Notes: a model not told the origin generated them from the sequence alone. A stretch of DNA of 64,000 nucleotides from an uncultured Lachnospiraceae bacterium (GCA_900551115.1 URUY01000016.1:16720-80719), one strand, 5' to 3'; shown: positions 51,561 to 60,974, counted from the stretch's first letter. Numbers and translations are program-made.

Positions 51561-52301
51561 TCAATACCCGTAAATATCATAGATTTCCGGCATGTATACG
51601 CCCGGTTCTTTATAAATAATAAGCGGTTTTTCCACACTCATCCGGGGTCTTCCGCCGCGTACTCCCTCGATTAAAACCATATTAGGCTCCTTATCTACAA
51701 AAGGATAAACGAGCTGCATGCGCTTCGGTTCCAGCTTATACTTCGTCATCGTACTTACGATTTCTGCCAGACGGAATGGCCTGTGTACCATAAAAAAATG
51801 ACCGCCCGGCTTTAGCAGCTTTGCTGCCTGTAAAACCACGTCTTCCAGTGTACAGAGTACTTCATGGCGGGCTATAGCCTTTGGTGCATCAGGATTTCTC
51901 AGCCCATGCTCCCCTATCATATAGGGCGGATTGCTGGTTATGACATCAAAAGAAGCAGACTTGAAAATAGCGTCTGCTTCCTTAATATCTCCCGTAACTA
52001 TATCAATTTTTTCAGCAAGTCCGTTCAAGGCCACACTTCTCCTTGCCATGTCCGCACTTTCTTCCTGAATTTCCAGACCGGTCAAATGGGACGCAGGTGT
52101 TTTAGCCTCCATCAAAATGGGAATAATGCCTGTACCCGTTCCCAAATCCAATACCGTACCACCCGGCTTTACCTGTGCAAAACCGGACAGCAAAACTGCA
52201 TCCATTCCAAAGCAGAATTTCTCCGGATTCTGGATTATCCGGTAACCATTTCTCTGCAATTCATCAAGACGTTCATTTTCCTTCAGACTGATTGCTTTCA
52301 A
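51561..52301 (-). CDS. trmN6: tRNA1(Val) A37 N6-methyltransferase
   Basis: 246 residues if it starts at TTG 52301. Motif I is V-L-D-L-G-T-G-T-G-I-I-P, and the catalytic N-P-P-Y is in V-I-T-S-N-P-P-Y-M-I. No in-frame ATG exists until well inside the fold (F-G-M-D-A-V), and the N terminus normal for the family (L-K-E-N-E-R-L-D-E-L-Q) begins just after this TTG. The gene overlaps ricT by 29 bases. The long open frame upstream (to 52847) is the ricT repeat read in another frame. Homologue of Bacillus YabB. Confidence 0.88.
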   Translation of the reverse strand: MKAISLKENERLDELQRNGYRIIQNPEKFCFGMDAVLLSGFAQVKPGGTVLDLGTGTGIIPILMEAKTPASHLTGLEIQEESADMARRSVALNGLAEKIDIVTGDIKEADAIFKSASFDVITSNPPYMIGEHGLRNPDAPKAIARHEVLCTLEDVVLQAAKLLKPGGHFFMVHRPFRLAEIVSTMTKYKLEPKRMQLVYPFVDKEPNMVLIEGVRGGRPRMSVEKPLIIYKEPGVYMPEIYDIYGY

Positions 52302-53736
52302 AATTTGATTTTCCTTCCCTGTTTCCACCTCTGTAATTCTGGCGGTTTCTGGAGCGGTTGTCGTTACGCCGCTGTCCCTGGCGGTTATCTCTCCGGTACT
52401 CGCCGCCCTCATGGTGACGGTTACCTCTCTGACGCTCGCCGCCTTCGCTTGGATGATTGTCTCTCTGGCGCTCGCCGCCTTCCTCCTGACGGTTGTCCCC
52501 CTGGCGTTCACCGCCTTCGCTTGAACGATTGTCTCTCTGATGCTCACCGCCTTCGCTTGGACGATTGTCTCTCTGGCGCTCGCCGCCTTCCTCCTGACGA
52601 TTGTCTCTCTGGCGCTCATCGCCTTCTTCAAAACGATTATCCCGTCTGCCGTATCTTCCTCGCCTGTTTCCTTTTCTGTCCTGCTGGCGGCCTTCCTGCT
52701 CGTCCTCTCTCTCAGGTCTGCCTTCCCGTCTGTCACGCTTTCTATCCTGCGTACCTGTTTTATTCTGCATAGATGTTTTATCCTGCCTGTTCTCTCTTCT
52801 GGCAGTATGCTCTTCTTTTCTGACAGGTTTGTCATCTGCACCTTCAAGCAGCTCTTCGGCCTCTAGCTTCTCCAGCTCCTTCAATTCCTCCGGCGACAGC
52901 TCAAGTCTCTCTTTTTTACTGTGCTTTCTCTTAAAATGTAAATCCTCTACCTTATATTCATGGATTTCTTTTTCATCATTTACATCAACAATTACTTTAA
53001 CAAGCTGGCGAAGTACATTTACGCTCTGTACTTCCCCTCTTAAGCCGTCCTCCGTAGTTACATAATCTCCTACGCCCGGCAGCCTGCGGTTCAGCTCTTC
53101 ATAGGTCTCCTCTTCATGCTTTAAGCAGCACATCAGCCTGCCGCAGACACCCGATATCTTAGTCGGATTTAAGGAAAGATTCTGTTCCTTTGCCATCTTT
53201 ATGGATACCGGTATAAATTCGGGCAAATGGGTATGACAGCAAAGCGGACGTCCACAGGTTCCGATGCCGCCCACTATTTTGGTTTCATCTCTTACGCCTA
53301 TCTGCCTAAGCTCTATTCTTGTCTTAAAAACGCCTGCTAAATCCTTTACCAGCTCACGGAAATCAATACGTCCGTCAGCCGTAAAATAAAACAGCACCTT
53401 GTTGTTATCAAAAGTATACTCTGCATCAATAAGCTTCATTTCCAAGCCGTGCTTACGAATTTTTTCAAGACAGATTTTAAAAGCTTCCTTTTCCTTTATC
53501 TTATTGGCTGCTTCCTGCTCTACATCCTTTTCGCTGGCTATTCTGAGTACCGGCTTTAAGGGTTGGATAACCTTTTCGTCTTCTACCTCATTTGGTGCGC
53601 TTACCGCCGTGCCAAATTCAATTCCCCGGGCGGTCTCCACAATTACATGATCCCCCCGCTTTATCTCAAAATCCAACGGGTCAAAAAAATAAATCTTGCC
53701 CGCGGTGCGAAATCTGATACCAATTACCTTAATCAT
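52273..53736 (-). CDS. ricT: RicT (YaaT) family protein with repetitive Arg/Asp/Asn/Gly tail
   Basis: 487 residues, against about 275 in Bacillus. The N-terminal PSP1 domain carries the iron-sulfur cysteines C-G-R-P-L-C-C-H-T-H and C-G-R-L-M-C-C-L-K-H-E. In Bacillus RicT, with RicA and RicF, modulates RNase Y maturation, competence and sporulation. From residue 290 there is a charged Glu/Lys linker, then a disordered tail of seven 12-residue repeats, G-G-E-R-Q-R-D-N-R-x-x-E. Family members in Clostridia often have tails; this one encodes a clean DNA minisatellite. GGAGG precedes the start. Confidence 0.9.
   Translation of the reverse strand: MIKVIGIRFRTAGKIYFFDPLDFEIKRGDHVIVETARGIEFGTAVSAPNEVEDEKVIQPLKPVLRIASEKDVEQEAANKIKEKEAFKICLEKIRKHGLEMKLIDAEYTFDNNKVLFYFTADGRIDFRELVKDLAGVFKTRIELRQIGVRDETKIVGGIGTCGRPLCCHTHLPEFIPVSIKMAKEQNLSLNPTKISGVCGRLMCCLKHEEETYEELNRRLPGVGDYVTTEDGLRGEVQSVNVLRQLVKVIVDVNDEKEIHEYKVEDLHFKRKHSKKERLELSPEELKELEKLEAEELLEGADDKPVRKEEHTARRENRQDKTSMQNKTGTQDRKRDRREGRPEREDEQEGRQQDRKGNRRGRYGRRDNRFEEGDERQRDNRQEEGGERQRDNRPSEGGEHQRDNRSSEGGERQGDNRQEEGGERQRDNHPSEGGERQRGNRHHEGGEYRRDNRQGQRRNDNRSRNRQNYRGGNREGKSNFESNQSEGK
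52391..52642. repeat. Seven tandem 36-bp repeats inside ricT
   Basis: Unit: CTCTGGCGCTCGCCGCCTTC followed by 16 more variable bases. Seven copies run without a gap from 52391 to 52642, with two alternating variants (CGCTTGG or CCTCCTG in the middle). Because the unit is a multiple of three, copy-number change keeps the ricT frame. Confidence 0.9.
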
Positions 53737-53825
53737 CTATAAACCTCCATCACAAATTCTCTATTTCCTTAAAGGACTACCCGATATAATGTCTGACGCC
53801 ATTATATCATGTCTCTATTTCCGCC

Positions 53826-54818
53826 TCAACCGTTTTCCTTCATTTCCAAAAGCAGAAGCTCCATAGTCAGCTCAAAGTTGACATTTGCCTCCAGCCGGTT
53901 TCTGGCCTTGGAAAATGCCTGAATCACTGCTTCAATTCCTTCATAAGAGGTTCTTCCTGCCACCTTCCTTATACTTTGGATTTCCTCGCGGAATACTAAA
54001 TGATTGGCATCATTGGTTGCTTTAAACAGCAGTACATCCCTGTACCAGATTGCCAAAATATCCATATAGTCTCTTACGTCCAACTTATACTCCGTAATTT
54101 TTTTAATTGCCGCAATCATCTCAGAAACATCCATATCATGCACGTATTTTAACAGGCAGAGAGCTTCCTCCTTTACCTTTTCAAAATCCTCGCTGGCTGC
54201 TAAATGCTTTGCTTTTCCGATATTTCCCCTTGCAAATGCCACACAGACCTCCGCCTTGTAATCGGGCACCTGCATCTTCGTCATCAGGAAATTTTTTACC
54301 AATTCATCTGCCACCGGCTTCATATGTAAAATAACACATCTGCTTAAAATGGTTTGCAGCAGAGAGTTTACATTGGTAGTAAGAAGCAGAATCACTGCAT
54401 AAGCAGGCGGCTCTTCTAACGTTTTAAGCAAGGCATTCTGCGCCTGTACCGTCATTTTTTCCGCTTCATTTACAATATAAATTTTGTATGGACTGCTGTA
54501 CGGCTTAATAGCAATATCACTGTTTATTTGAGTTCTGATATCATCCACACCGATAGAGCCCGGTTTTTCATGGGTTACATAAATAATATCGGGATGGTTG
54601 CGGGACAATGCCTGCTTGCAGGAATGGCATTCCTGACAGGGTCTTGTGCCCTCTGATTCACATTGAAGCGCCATGGCGAACACATCCGCAATAAATTCTT
54701 TTCCGGAAAAACGCTCTCCGTTAATCATATATGCATGGGAAATTTTCCCCATGGAAATTGCATTTTGTAAATGCTCCTTTATCTGTTCCTGACCGATAAT
54801 ATCCTTAAATACCGCCAT
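53826..54818 (-). CDS. holB: DNA polymerase III delta' subunit
   Basis: 330 residues, clamp-loader fold. Zinc site C-x-x-C-x-x-C (C-Q-E-C-H-S-C) near residue 60, Walker-A region degenerate (N-G-E-R-F-S-G-K-E), and A-Q-N-A-L-L-K-T-L-E-E-P-P. Part of the clamp-loading complex. GGAGGG precedes the start. In Bacillus the same order yaaR-holB-ricT is found. Confidence 0.92.
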   Translation of the reverse strand: MAVFKDIIGQEQIKEHLQNAISMGKISHAYMINGERFSGKEFIADVFAMALQCESEGTRPCQECHSCKQALSRNHPDIIYVTHEKPGSIGVDDIRTQINSDIAIKPYSSPYKIYIVNEAEKMTVQAQNALLKTLEEPPAYAVILLLTTNVNSLLQTILSRCVILHMKPVADELVKNFLMTKMQVPDYKAEVCVAFARGNIGKAKHLAASEDFEKVKEEALCLLKYVHDMDVSEMIAAIKKITEYKLDVRDYMDILAIWYRDVLLFKATNDANHLVFREEIQSIRKVAGRTSYEGIEAVIQAFSKARNRLEANVNFELTMELLLLEMKENG

Positions 54819-54863
54819 ATCGCCCTCCTTTTGATATTCCCCGAATGCTTATATACCCTGTAT

Positions 54864-55304
54864 TTATGTGAAAATATCCAGCAATAATCCTCTGATTTCA
54901 CCTATTTTATTTAAAATAGTGAGATTGTCCTCTTCATCCTTTACAAGTTCCTTTGCCAGCTCATCCAAATTTTCATCTATCAGACGAATAATACCGTACA
55001 CCCTGTGTCTGCCTCTCTTATCCAAAAAATTTTCCCTTGCAAAAGAATGGGAACGGCTGACAACCTCCCCCATAAATTCCTTTATCAGACTACGATAACG
55101 CTTCATATCCCGCACGTCTCTGCGCTTATAGAGACGTTCCCCCTGCATGGTAATCTCCTCCATAAGGCTTTGCAGTCTTGCCTGCAGCTCCGCCTCAGCC
55201 ACATGACTGGCAAGCGTAAACTTAAAGCTGCCGTCAGCGGGCGCTGTTTCCCGTGCCGGCTGCACTGCCTGCGCCGGTTGTACCTGATCGACTTTAATAT
55301 CCAT
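54864..55304 (-). CDS. yaaR: YaaR (DUF327) family protein
   Basis: 146 residues, Gln/Ala-rich start, then a helical core with L-Y-K-R-R-D-V-R-D-M-K-R-Y-R-S-L-I-K-E-F and K-R-G-R-H-R-V-Y-G-I-I-R-L-I-D-E. Function unknown; always near holB in Firmicutes. Start ATG 55304 follows AAGGAGG, nine codons inside the open frame. Confidence 0.9.
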   Translation of the reverse strand: MDIKVDQVQPAQAVQPARETAPADGSFKFTLASHVAEAELQARLQSLMEEITMQGERLYKRRDVRDMKRYRSLIKEFMGEVVSRSHSFARENFLDKRGRHRVYGIIRLIDENLDELAKELVKDEEDNLTILNKIGEIRGLLLDIFT

Positions 55305-55327
55305 ACGCTTACCTCCTTGTTTTCCTG

Positions 55328-55921
55328 TCACTCTGCAATTTCTGCTGCAATATATTCTTTAATTTCATGGAGACACTGCTCCAAATTCTCATTTAAAAAA
55401 CGCTTGGTTATTCCTGCTCTCTCTATTTTTTCTTCTGCAAAATCTTCACTGTCTGCTATAAATCTGCGGCACATTTCTTCATACTTGGGCGATTTCTGCT
55501 TGCGCTCCCTGTCAAGGGCTCGCTGCAGCCTGATGCCATCGTCCAGTTCAATCAGCACCGGCAGCATGCACTCTTGACCAAAATAAGCTTTTGTACGCTC
55601 ATAGGACTCCAGTGTACCGATACAGATATAGCTCTGTTTCTGCAAGTCAATCTGTCCGTCATCTACCGTAAAATACCGCCACAAACCATGATATGTATGG
55701 TAAGCACGGTGTTCTATCACCCTGCCTCCTGCCATTAGCCTTTCATATCCGTTTTCATCTGTGAAAAAATACTCCACCCCATCACGCTCTTTAACCCGAA
55801 TTGGCCTGGTCGTATACGGAATGATTTTCTTAAAAGTAAAACTGTTATCCGCTAAAAGCCTTTTATATATAGTATCTTTTCCTGTAGAGCTTTTCCCCAT
55901 AAGATATACGATTTTACCCAT
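55328..55921 (-). CDS. Guanylate-kinase-like protein
   Basis: 197 residues. P-loop G-K-S-S-T-G-K-D-T, then the Y-T-T-R-P-x-R-x-x-E-x-D-G-V-E-Y-F-F segment of guanylate kinases. The P-loop differs from the usual G-P-S-G-x-G-K, and C-terminal parts are diverged, so it may be a paralogue of the housekeeping enzyme. It sits where Bacillus has tmk (thymidylate kinase). GAGG precedes the start. Confidence 0.85.
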   Translation of the reverse strand: MGKIVYLMGKSSTGKDTIYKRLLADNSFTFKKIIPYTTRPIRVKERDGVEYFFTDENGYERLMAGGRVIEHRAYHTYHGLWRYFTVDDGQIDLQKQSYICIGTLESYERTKAYFGQECMLPVLIELDDGIRLQRALDRERKQKSPKYEEMCRRFIADSEDFAEEKIERAGITKRFLNENLEQCLHEIKEYIAAEIAE

Positions 55922-55925
55922 TCTG

Positions 55926-57347
55926 CTACACTACCTCTACCACATGTATCATGTCAGTCTTTCCGGCAACCCCCAACGGAACGCCTGCAGTTATGACAAC
56001 TGTGTCACCGGTTTTTATCAGCCCGGCCTGCTTGCTCTTGAACACTGCTTCTTCAAAAAGCTCGTCTGTGGTCTGCTCCTTTTTAATCATAACCGGATTA
56101 ACGCCCCAAAGCAGATTAAGCTGCCTGCTCACCTTTTCATCCAGGGTACACCCTATTATCTGACACATAGGTTTGTAACGGGAAATCATATTGGCAGTAA
56201 ACCCTGACATCGTAACTGTAATAATTGCCGCCGCCTTTAAGTTCATGGCTACGCTGCAGGTTGCATAAGATATTGCGGTAGTAATGTCCGGTGAGCCTGT
56301 AAACTCGCTTTGACGCTTCTGCATTCTGGCACGATAATCAATGTCACGTTCTGCCCTCTCTGCAATTTTTCCCATAGTTTTTACTGCTTCTACGGGATAC
56401 AGACCTGCTGCGCTCTCCCCGGAAAGCATAATTGCTGTGGTACCGTCATAAATCGCATTGGCAATATCCGTTACCTCTGCTCTTGTAGGACGCGGATTCT
56501 TTATCATGGACTCCAGCATCTGAGTTGCTGTAATAACATGCTTACCCTGTGCAACAGCCATCTTAATTATCTTTTTCTGTAAAATGGGCACCTCTTCCAT
56601 AGCAACCTCGACACCCATATCACCGCGCGCTACCATAATACCATCGGAAACTTCAATAATTTCCTCCAGATTATTAATACCCTGCATATTTTCAATCTTT
56701 GCAATGATTTTCATCTTACTTCCGCGGTTATCCAGAATTTTTCTGACTTCCAGAATATCCTCTTTGCTTCTTGCAAAGGAAGCAGCCAGAAAATCAAAGC
56801 CATGCTCTGCGCCAAAAATAATATCCTCTCTGTCAGCTGCACTGATATACGGCATGGAAAGAATTGCCCCGGGTACGTTGACTCCCTTATGGTTGGATAC
56901 AAATCCGCCATTGATGACACGGCAGATAATATCGCTTCCTGTCATTTCCTCTACCGTCATTTCAATAAGACCGTCATCAATTAAAATTGTCATTCCGACA
57001 GAAATGTCATTTTTTAAGCTTTTATAAGTAATGGATGCTCTTTCCGCCGTTCCCATAACTTCGTCCGTAGTCAGAATAAATTTCTGTCCTGCTTTTAACT
57101 CTGCCTTACCGCCCTCAAAATCCTGCAGGCGGATTTCCGGTCCTTTGGTATCAAGAAGTGTTGCTACCGGCAGATTTAACTCTTTTCTTACTCTTAATAC
57201 CCTGTTATATTTTTCCAACTGCTCCTTGTGGGTACCATGCGAAAAATTGAACCGTGCTACATTCATGCCTGCAAGCATCAGCTCCTTTAACTTTTCCTCA
57301 CTTTCACTGGCAGGTCCGATTGTACAGATAATTTTTGTTTTTCTCAT
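55926..57347 (-). CDS. pyk: Pyruvate kinase
   Basis: 473 residues, the short form without the extra C-terminal domain of Bacillus Pyk. I-C-T-I-G-P-A-S at the start, F-N-F-S-H-G, the catalytic K-I-E-N and M-V-A-R-G-D-M-G-V-E are present. Last step of glycolysis. GAGG precedes the start. Placement inside the yaaO-yaaR-type cluster is unusual relative to Bacillus. Confidence 0.96.
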   Translation of the reverse strand: MRKTKIICTIGPASESEEKLKELMLAGMNVARFNFSHGTHKEQLEKYNRVLRVRKELNLPVATLLDTKGPEIRLQDFEGGKAELKAGQKFILTTDEVMGTAERASITYKSLKNDISVGMTILIDDGLIEMTVEEMTGSDIICRVINGGFVSNHKGVNVPGAILSMPYISAADREDIIFGAEHGFDFLAASFARSKEDILEVRKILDNRGSKMKIIAKIENMQGINNLEEIIEVSDGIMVARGDMGVEVAMEEVPILQKKIIKMAVAQGKHVITATQMLESMIKNPRPTRAEVTDIANAIYDGTTAIMLSGESAAGLYPVEAVKTMGKIAERAERDIDYRARMQKRQSEFTGSPDITTAISYATCSVAMNLKAAAIITVTMSGFTANMISRYKPMCQIIGCTLDEKVSRQLNLLWGVNPVMIKKEQTTDELFEEAVFKSKQAGLIKTGDTVVITAGVPLGVAGKTDMIHVVEVV

Positions 57348-57420
57348 ATTTTACTTCCTCACTATTCCGGTTATATCAGCGTTCCTGCACCAAAAAAGCA
57401 CAGCCGCCAACCTCTATGGA

Positions 57421-58884
57421 TTATACAATTATATTTATGCAGGGTTCTTCCCTGCGCCATGTGATTCCCTGCACATTAAGGCCATTTTCTATATACCTCT
57501 GCAGGCACCGGCAAATATCTTTTGTAAGCCTTTCTCCCGGTACTACCAGCGGAATTCCCGGCGGATAAAGATTAATAAAATTACCCGCAATCTTTTCCTG
57601 GGCCTCTGACAGCAGCACCTCTTTTACTTCTTTATCCCACGCTTCCGATAAGGAATAAATCTGTATCGGTGCTGTAAAATTTTCCGGCTTTTTACATCCT
57701 TCTACGTGACTTTCTTCGCTGTCAGAAGATTCATAAGCCCTCTGCTGTTCCTTCTTATGCGTTTTTTCTCTGTTAAGAACACACTCCCGGTCAATTTCAA
57801 GCAATGCGTTGGTAAGTCGTTCATAACCTTCCGCCGTATCGCCTATCGTAAACATTGCCAGCACATATTTTCCCGCAGCCATTTCCATCTGCAGGTGATA
57901 ACGGTCAAGCAGCATTTCATAAAGCTGCCGGCCTGACAGGCTTCCGGTACGGTCTGCAATAACCAGCTTCCCTATATCCATATTTATGTCCTGCAATATA
58001 TGAATACATTCACACGCATCCAACCGCCTAAGCATAGTCTGCCAATTTTTTAAAAAAACGCTAAACAGTGTTTCTGCCCCTTCGGCTGCAATATCTATCG
58101 CTTCTTCCATTCCTGCCATAAAAATGTAGGAAGGACTGCTGCTTTGATAGATTCCCAAAAACCTTTTTAATAGCTGTCTGTTTATCAGTGTACCGTTTAC
58201 ATGTAAAATTGCTGTCTGCGTCAGGGAAGGAAGCGTCTTATGGAGACTTTGTACTACAATATCAGCACCCTGTCTGGAACTGTTTGGGGGCCATGCAGGA
58301 TGAAAGCCCAAATGCGCCCCGTGCGCTTCATCCACAATTAACGGAATACCCCTTTTATGAGCTACCTCTGCAATTTGTGCCACATCGGCAATCAATCCTT
58401 CATAAGTGGGTGATACAATGAGTACTGCCTGTATTTCTCTGTCTTTTGCAAGCGCTTCTTCCACCAGTCCGGCTGATGCCGGAAGACTGCAATCAAATTC
58501 CGGATGCTGTCCTGTCCACAGATATTTGATTTCCAAATGCCTCAGATAGGCTGCATGATAAGCTGATTTGTGACATCCGCGAACCATAAGAAGCTTTCCG
58601 TTTTCAGACACTGCTGCTGAAACAGCGCTTAAAATACCGGACGTGCTGCCATTAATCAAATAAAAGCTCTCATCTGCACCGTATACCGCCGCTGCCTTTT
58701 TTTGTATCTGATATAGTATCCCCTTTGCATCATGCAGATTATCAAAGCCTTCTATTTCTGTAATATCCCTATCTGCTGCAAAAGATATGCTTTGACCGTA
58801 AAGCCTTCTTTTATGCCCCGGCATATGATATGGATAATAATCTGTATGAGAATACTCCTCCAGCTTTCGATATAAATCACCCAT
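57421..58884 (-). CDS. Orn/Lys/Arg-type PLP decarboxylase (YaaO-like)
   Basis: 487 residues from ATG 58884. Fold-type I PLP enzyme: N-G-S-T-S-G near residue 80, D-E-A-H-G-A-H, and the Schiff-base Lys in Q-S-L-H-K-T-L-P. The C-terminal P-P-G-I-P-L-V-V-P-G-E block belongs to the Orn/Lys/Arg decarboxylase family. Homologue of Bacillus YaaO, which heads the same cluster. Substrate (Arg or Lys) not resolvable. The stop of the HD gene is two bases before the start; the ribosome site is weak, so it is probably coupled. Confidence 0.9.
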   Translation of the reverse strand: MGDLYRKLEEYSHTDYYPYHMPGHKRRLYGQSISFAADRDITEIEGFDNLHDAKGILYQIQKKAAAVYGADESFYLINGSTSGILSAVSAAVSENGKLLMVRGCHKSAYHAAYLRHLEIKYLWTGQHPEFDCSLPASAGLVEEALAKDREIQAVLIVSPTYEGLIADVAQIAEVAHKRGIPLIVDEAHGAHLGFHPAWPPNSSRQGADIVVQSLHKTLPSLTQTAILHVNGTLINRQLLKRFLGIYQSSSPSYIFMAGMEEAIDIAAEGAETLFSVFLKNWQTMLRRLDACECIHILQDINMDIGKLVIADRTGSLSGRQLYEMLLDRYHLQMEMAAGKYVLAMFTIGDTAEGYERLTNALLEIDRECVLNREKTHKKEQQRAYESSDSEESHVEGCKKPENFTAPIQIYSLSEAWDKEVKEVLLSEAQEKIAGNFINLYPPGIPLVVPGERLTKDICRCLQRYIENGLNVQGITWRREEPCINIIV

Positions 58885-58886
58885 AC

Positions 58887-59447
58887 TCAATAACCCGGTC
58901 TGAATCTTTTTGCACCATGCCCCTTGTGGATATGGACTGTTTCCAAAATGGAACACCATTTATCTGCTGTTGTTACAATCCATGCTTCCCGGCACATGGG
59001 AGGCACAATTGTCAGCGGCCACATATGTTTCTTTATAATATCCTGCTCTCTTGGCGTCAGCTTATATTCCTTCCGGGCATTTTTCAGAGCTACTCCCGGA
59101 TGATAAAAGCCATGCAGCCTATGAGGTTTCACATAATCCTTATGATGCCAATCATACAGAAAATAATCATGCAGCAGCGCACCTCTGATTAGCTCTCTCT
59201 TGTTACAGGTGATTCCTATTCTTTCCAGCTTATTGCTGATGGCAAGACTATACCTTGCTACATTCATACAATGGCTGTTGACCGTCATATTACCATGCTG
59301 AATATACTCTTTTGTCTTATTGAAATTATATGATTTTACAATATCTGATGCATCCCGCATAATATTCCGATGCAGCCTGCGCTGTTTCATATAATTTTTT
59401 ATCCATTTTTCTGCCTGTTTTCGATTCCTGAACTTATAACTTTTCAT
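58887..59447 (-). CDS. HD-domain protein
   Basis: 186 residues, basic, helical start (R-N-R-K-Q-A-E-K-W-I-K-N-Y-M-K-Q-R-R), then H-C-M-N-V-A-R-Y-S-L, H-D-Y in G-A-L-L-H-D-Y-F, and H-x-x-x-x-x-G-F-Y-H-P. A metal hydrolase of the HD family without a known substrate. Start ATG 59447; the ten upstream codons lack a site. First gene after the promoter at 59570. Confidence 0.83.
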   Translation of the reverse strand: MKSYKFRNRKQAEKWIKNYMKQRRLHRNIMRDASDIVKSYNFNKTKEYIQHGNMTVNSHCMNVARYSLAISNKLERIGITCNKRELIRGALLHDYFLYDWHHKDYVKPHRLHGFYHPGVALKNARKEYKLTPREQDIIKKHMWPLTIVPPMCREAWIVTTADKWCSILETVHIHKGHGAKRFRPGY

Positions 59448-59569
59448 AGCTACAGCTTCACTTTCTTTTTCTGGCAAATTTTCATGTTCACGGTTTTCCT
59501 TGCTTATCCAGTCAATTTTTTCTTATACTAAATAAAGGATTGCAAGTTTACTGCATATTTTAGCACTTT

Positions 59570-59575
59570 ATTATA
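59570..59575 (-). promoter_or_regulatory. Extended -10 promoter of the HD/yaaO-type operon
   Basis: TGGTATAAT on the minus strand: a perfect TATAAT with the TG extension. A good -35 was not found, as is usual for extended -10 promoters. Confidence 0.65.
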
Positions 59576-59635
59576 CCATTAATTTCAACAAAAAAACAGC
59601 ATCTATACATAAAAAATTGGTTGCAAATCAAATCT

Positions 59636-59959
59636 TTACACAAAAATTACCTGTATAAGAAACATGTAAAATGCAGTTCCTACACCAATACTAAGAAGCG
59701 TATTTTTCTTCCATACATGAAGAAGCACCACTGCTATTACAGCCAGCATCTCAGGTACTCCGTGATTTCCGGTAAAAAAATCGATTCCCTTTAAGCAATA
59801 TATCACCAAAACAGCCATAATCGCACATGGTAAAACTCGTCCCAAATACTTAATTGTTTCCGGTACCTCTTTTTTCCCGCCAAAAATAACAAACGGCAAT
59901 GCTCTTGTAAATATTGTCATTAGCATGCATACCACAATTATCAAAATAGAGTGTTTCAT
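59636..59959 (-). CDS. azlD: Branched-chain amino acid exporter subunit AzlD
   Basis: 107 residues, four helices, with R-A-L-P-F-V-I-F-G-G and K-Y-L-G-R-V-L-P-C-A-I-M-A, the AzlD family marks. Small partner of AzlC in export of branched-chain amino acids or analogues. Overlaps azlC by four bases. Confidence 0.93.
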   Translation of the reverse strand: MKHSILIIVVCMLMTIFTRALPFVIFGGKKEVPETIKYLGRVLPCAIMAVLVIYCLKGIDFFTGNHGVPEMLAVIAVVLLHVWKKNTLLSIGVGTAFYMFLIQVIFV

Positions 59960-60660
59960 AGGGCATCCTCCCCACTATCCTGCTTTTTTCTGTAAACCAA
60001 TAAAATAATTACCGTTAATGTCAATGAAGGCAACAGAAATTTATCAGGTCCTAACAAAGCTAATGCAAGCAACGCTGTACTAAAACCAACTATTGCCGAA
60101 AAATGATTTTTATTTTCCATCCATTGATTTACCACTATTACTACAAATAGCGCTGTCATGGAAAAATCTATACCGGTTGTATCAAAGGCTATCATTTCAC
60201 CTATTAATGCCCCTATAACAGAACCTGCCACCCAATAAAAATGATCCATCGCAGAAATTAAAAATGAAACCTTTTTTTCATTCATTCCTTCCGGTACTTT
60301 AAGGCTGCATAATACAGAATAGGTTTCATCTGTAAGCGAAAAAACCATATAAGGGTATGCTTTTCCCATTTTTTTATACTTTTCTACAAAAGAAATCCCA
60401 TAAAAGATATGCCTTCCGTTAATAAACAGAGTCATAACCACTGTAGAAAGCAAACTCGCAGCTCCCGTAAGCAGAGTTACCAAAACAAACTGCATGCTTC
60501 CGGCATATATACATACACTGATTAAAAATGCCCAAACATAGCTGTATCCTGCATTTTGGAGCATCAATCCGAAAGCAATACCCATGCAGATATATCCCAA
60601 AAGCACCGGTACCGTTTGTGTAAATGCAAAAACATATTCATTTTTCTTTTGTGTTTTCAT
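59956..60660 (-). CDS. azlC: Branched-chain amino acid exporter subunit AzlC
   Basis: 234 residues, about seven helices. The opening V-P-V-L-L-G-Y-I-C-M-G-I-A-F-G and a later N-G-R-H-I-F-Y-G-I-S match AzlC. Start ATG 60660 follows AAAGGAT. The terminator of the tRNA operon ends 26 bases upstream, so the pair needs its own promoter or receives readthrough. Confidence 0.93.
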   Translation of the reverse strand: MKTQKKNEYVFAFTQTVPVLLGYICMGIAFGLMLQNAGYSYVWAFLISVCIYAGSMQFVLVTLLTGAASLLSTVVMTLFINGRHIFYGISFVEKYKKMGKAYPYMVFSLTDETYSVLCSLKVPEGMNEKKVSFLISAMDHFYWVAGSVIGALIGEMIAFDTTGIDFSMTALFVVIVVNQWMENKNHFSAIVGFSTALLALALLGPDKFLLPSLTLTVIILLVYRKKQDSGEDAL

Positions 60661-60685
60661 TTTTTCATCCTTTCCAGTTTTATCG

Positions 60686-60720
60686 CAAAAACAGCAGGCC
60701 ATAAAAAAGCAGCCTGCTGT
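60686..60720 (-). terminator. Terminator of the tRNA operon
   Basis: ACAGCAGG (60691-60698) pairs with CCTGCTGT (60713-60720); on the minus strand TTTTTG follows. It is 60 bases past the last tRNA and just upstream of azlC. Confidence 0.85.
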
Positions 60721-60779
60721 TACCTAAAGCACATAAAATCCTAATCATAAAGGACAAGTCAATTCGACTTTGATTCTAG

Positions 60780-60852
60780 TGAAGCACGGGGGATTCGAAC
60801 CCCCGACAACCTGATTAAAAGTCAGGTGCTCTACCGACTGAGCTAGTGCTCC
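60780..60852 (-). tRNA. tRNA-Lys (TTT)
   Basis: 73 bases. Anticodon loop CTTTTAA; acceptor stem GGAGCAC with GTGCTTC (one G-T pair); no encoded CCA. Last of the six tRNAs. Confidence 0.95.
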
Positions 60853-60872
60853 TTAATTTTTTACATAAAGAA

Positions 60873-60945
<73 letters not shown>

Positions 60946-60974
60946 ATAAAGTCTTTGCTCACGCAAAGACTCAG

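Noticed and set aside
52391..52642. Possible CRISPR array because of regular repeats
   Set aside because: Units of 36 bp follow one another with no spacers and lie in a coding frame.
52302..52847. 182-codon N-terminal extension of the methyltransferase frame
   Set aside because: It is the ricT repeat read in another frame; low complexity, no ribosome site, and the family starts after this part.
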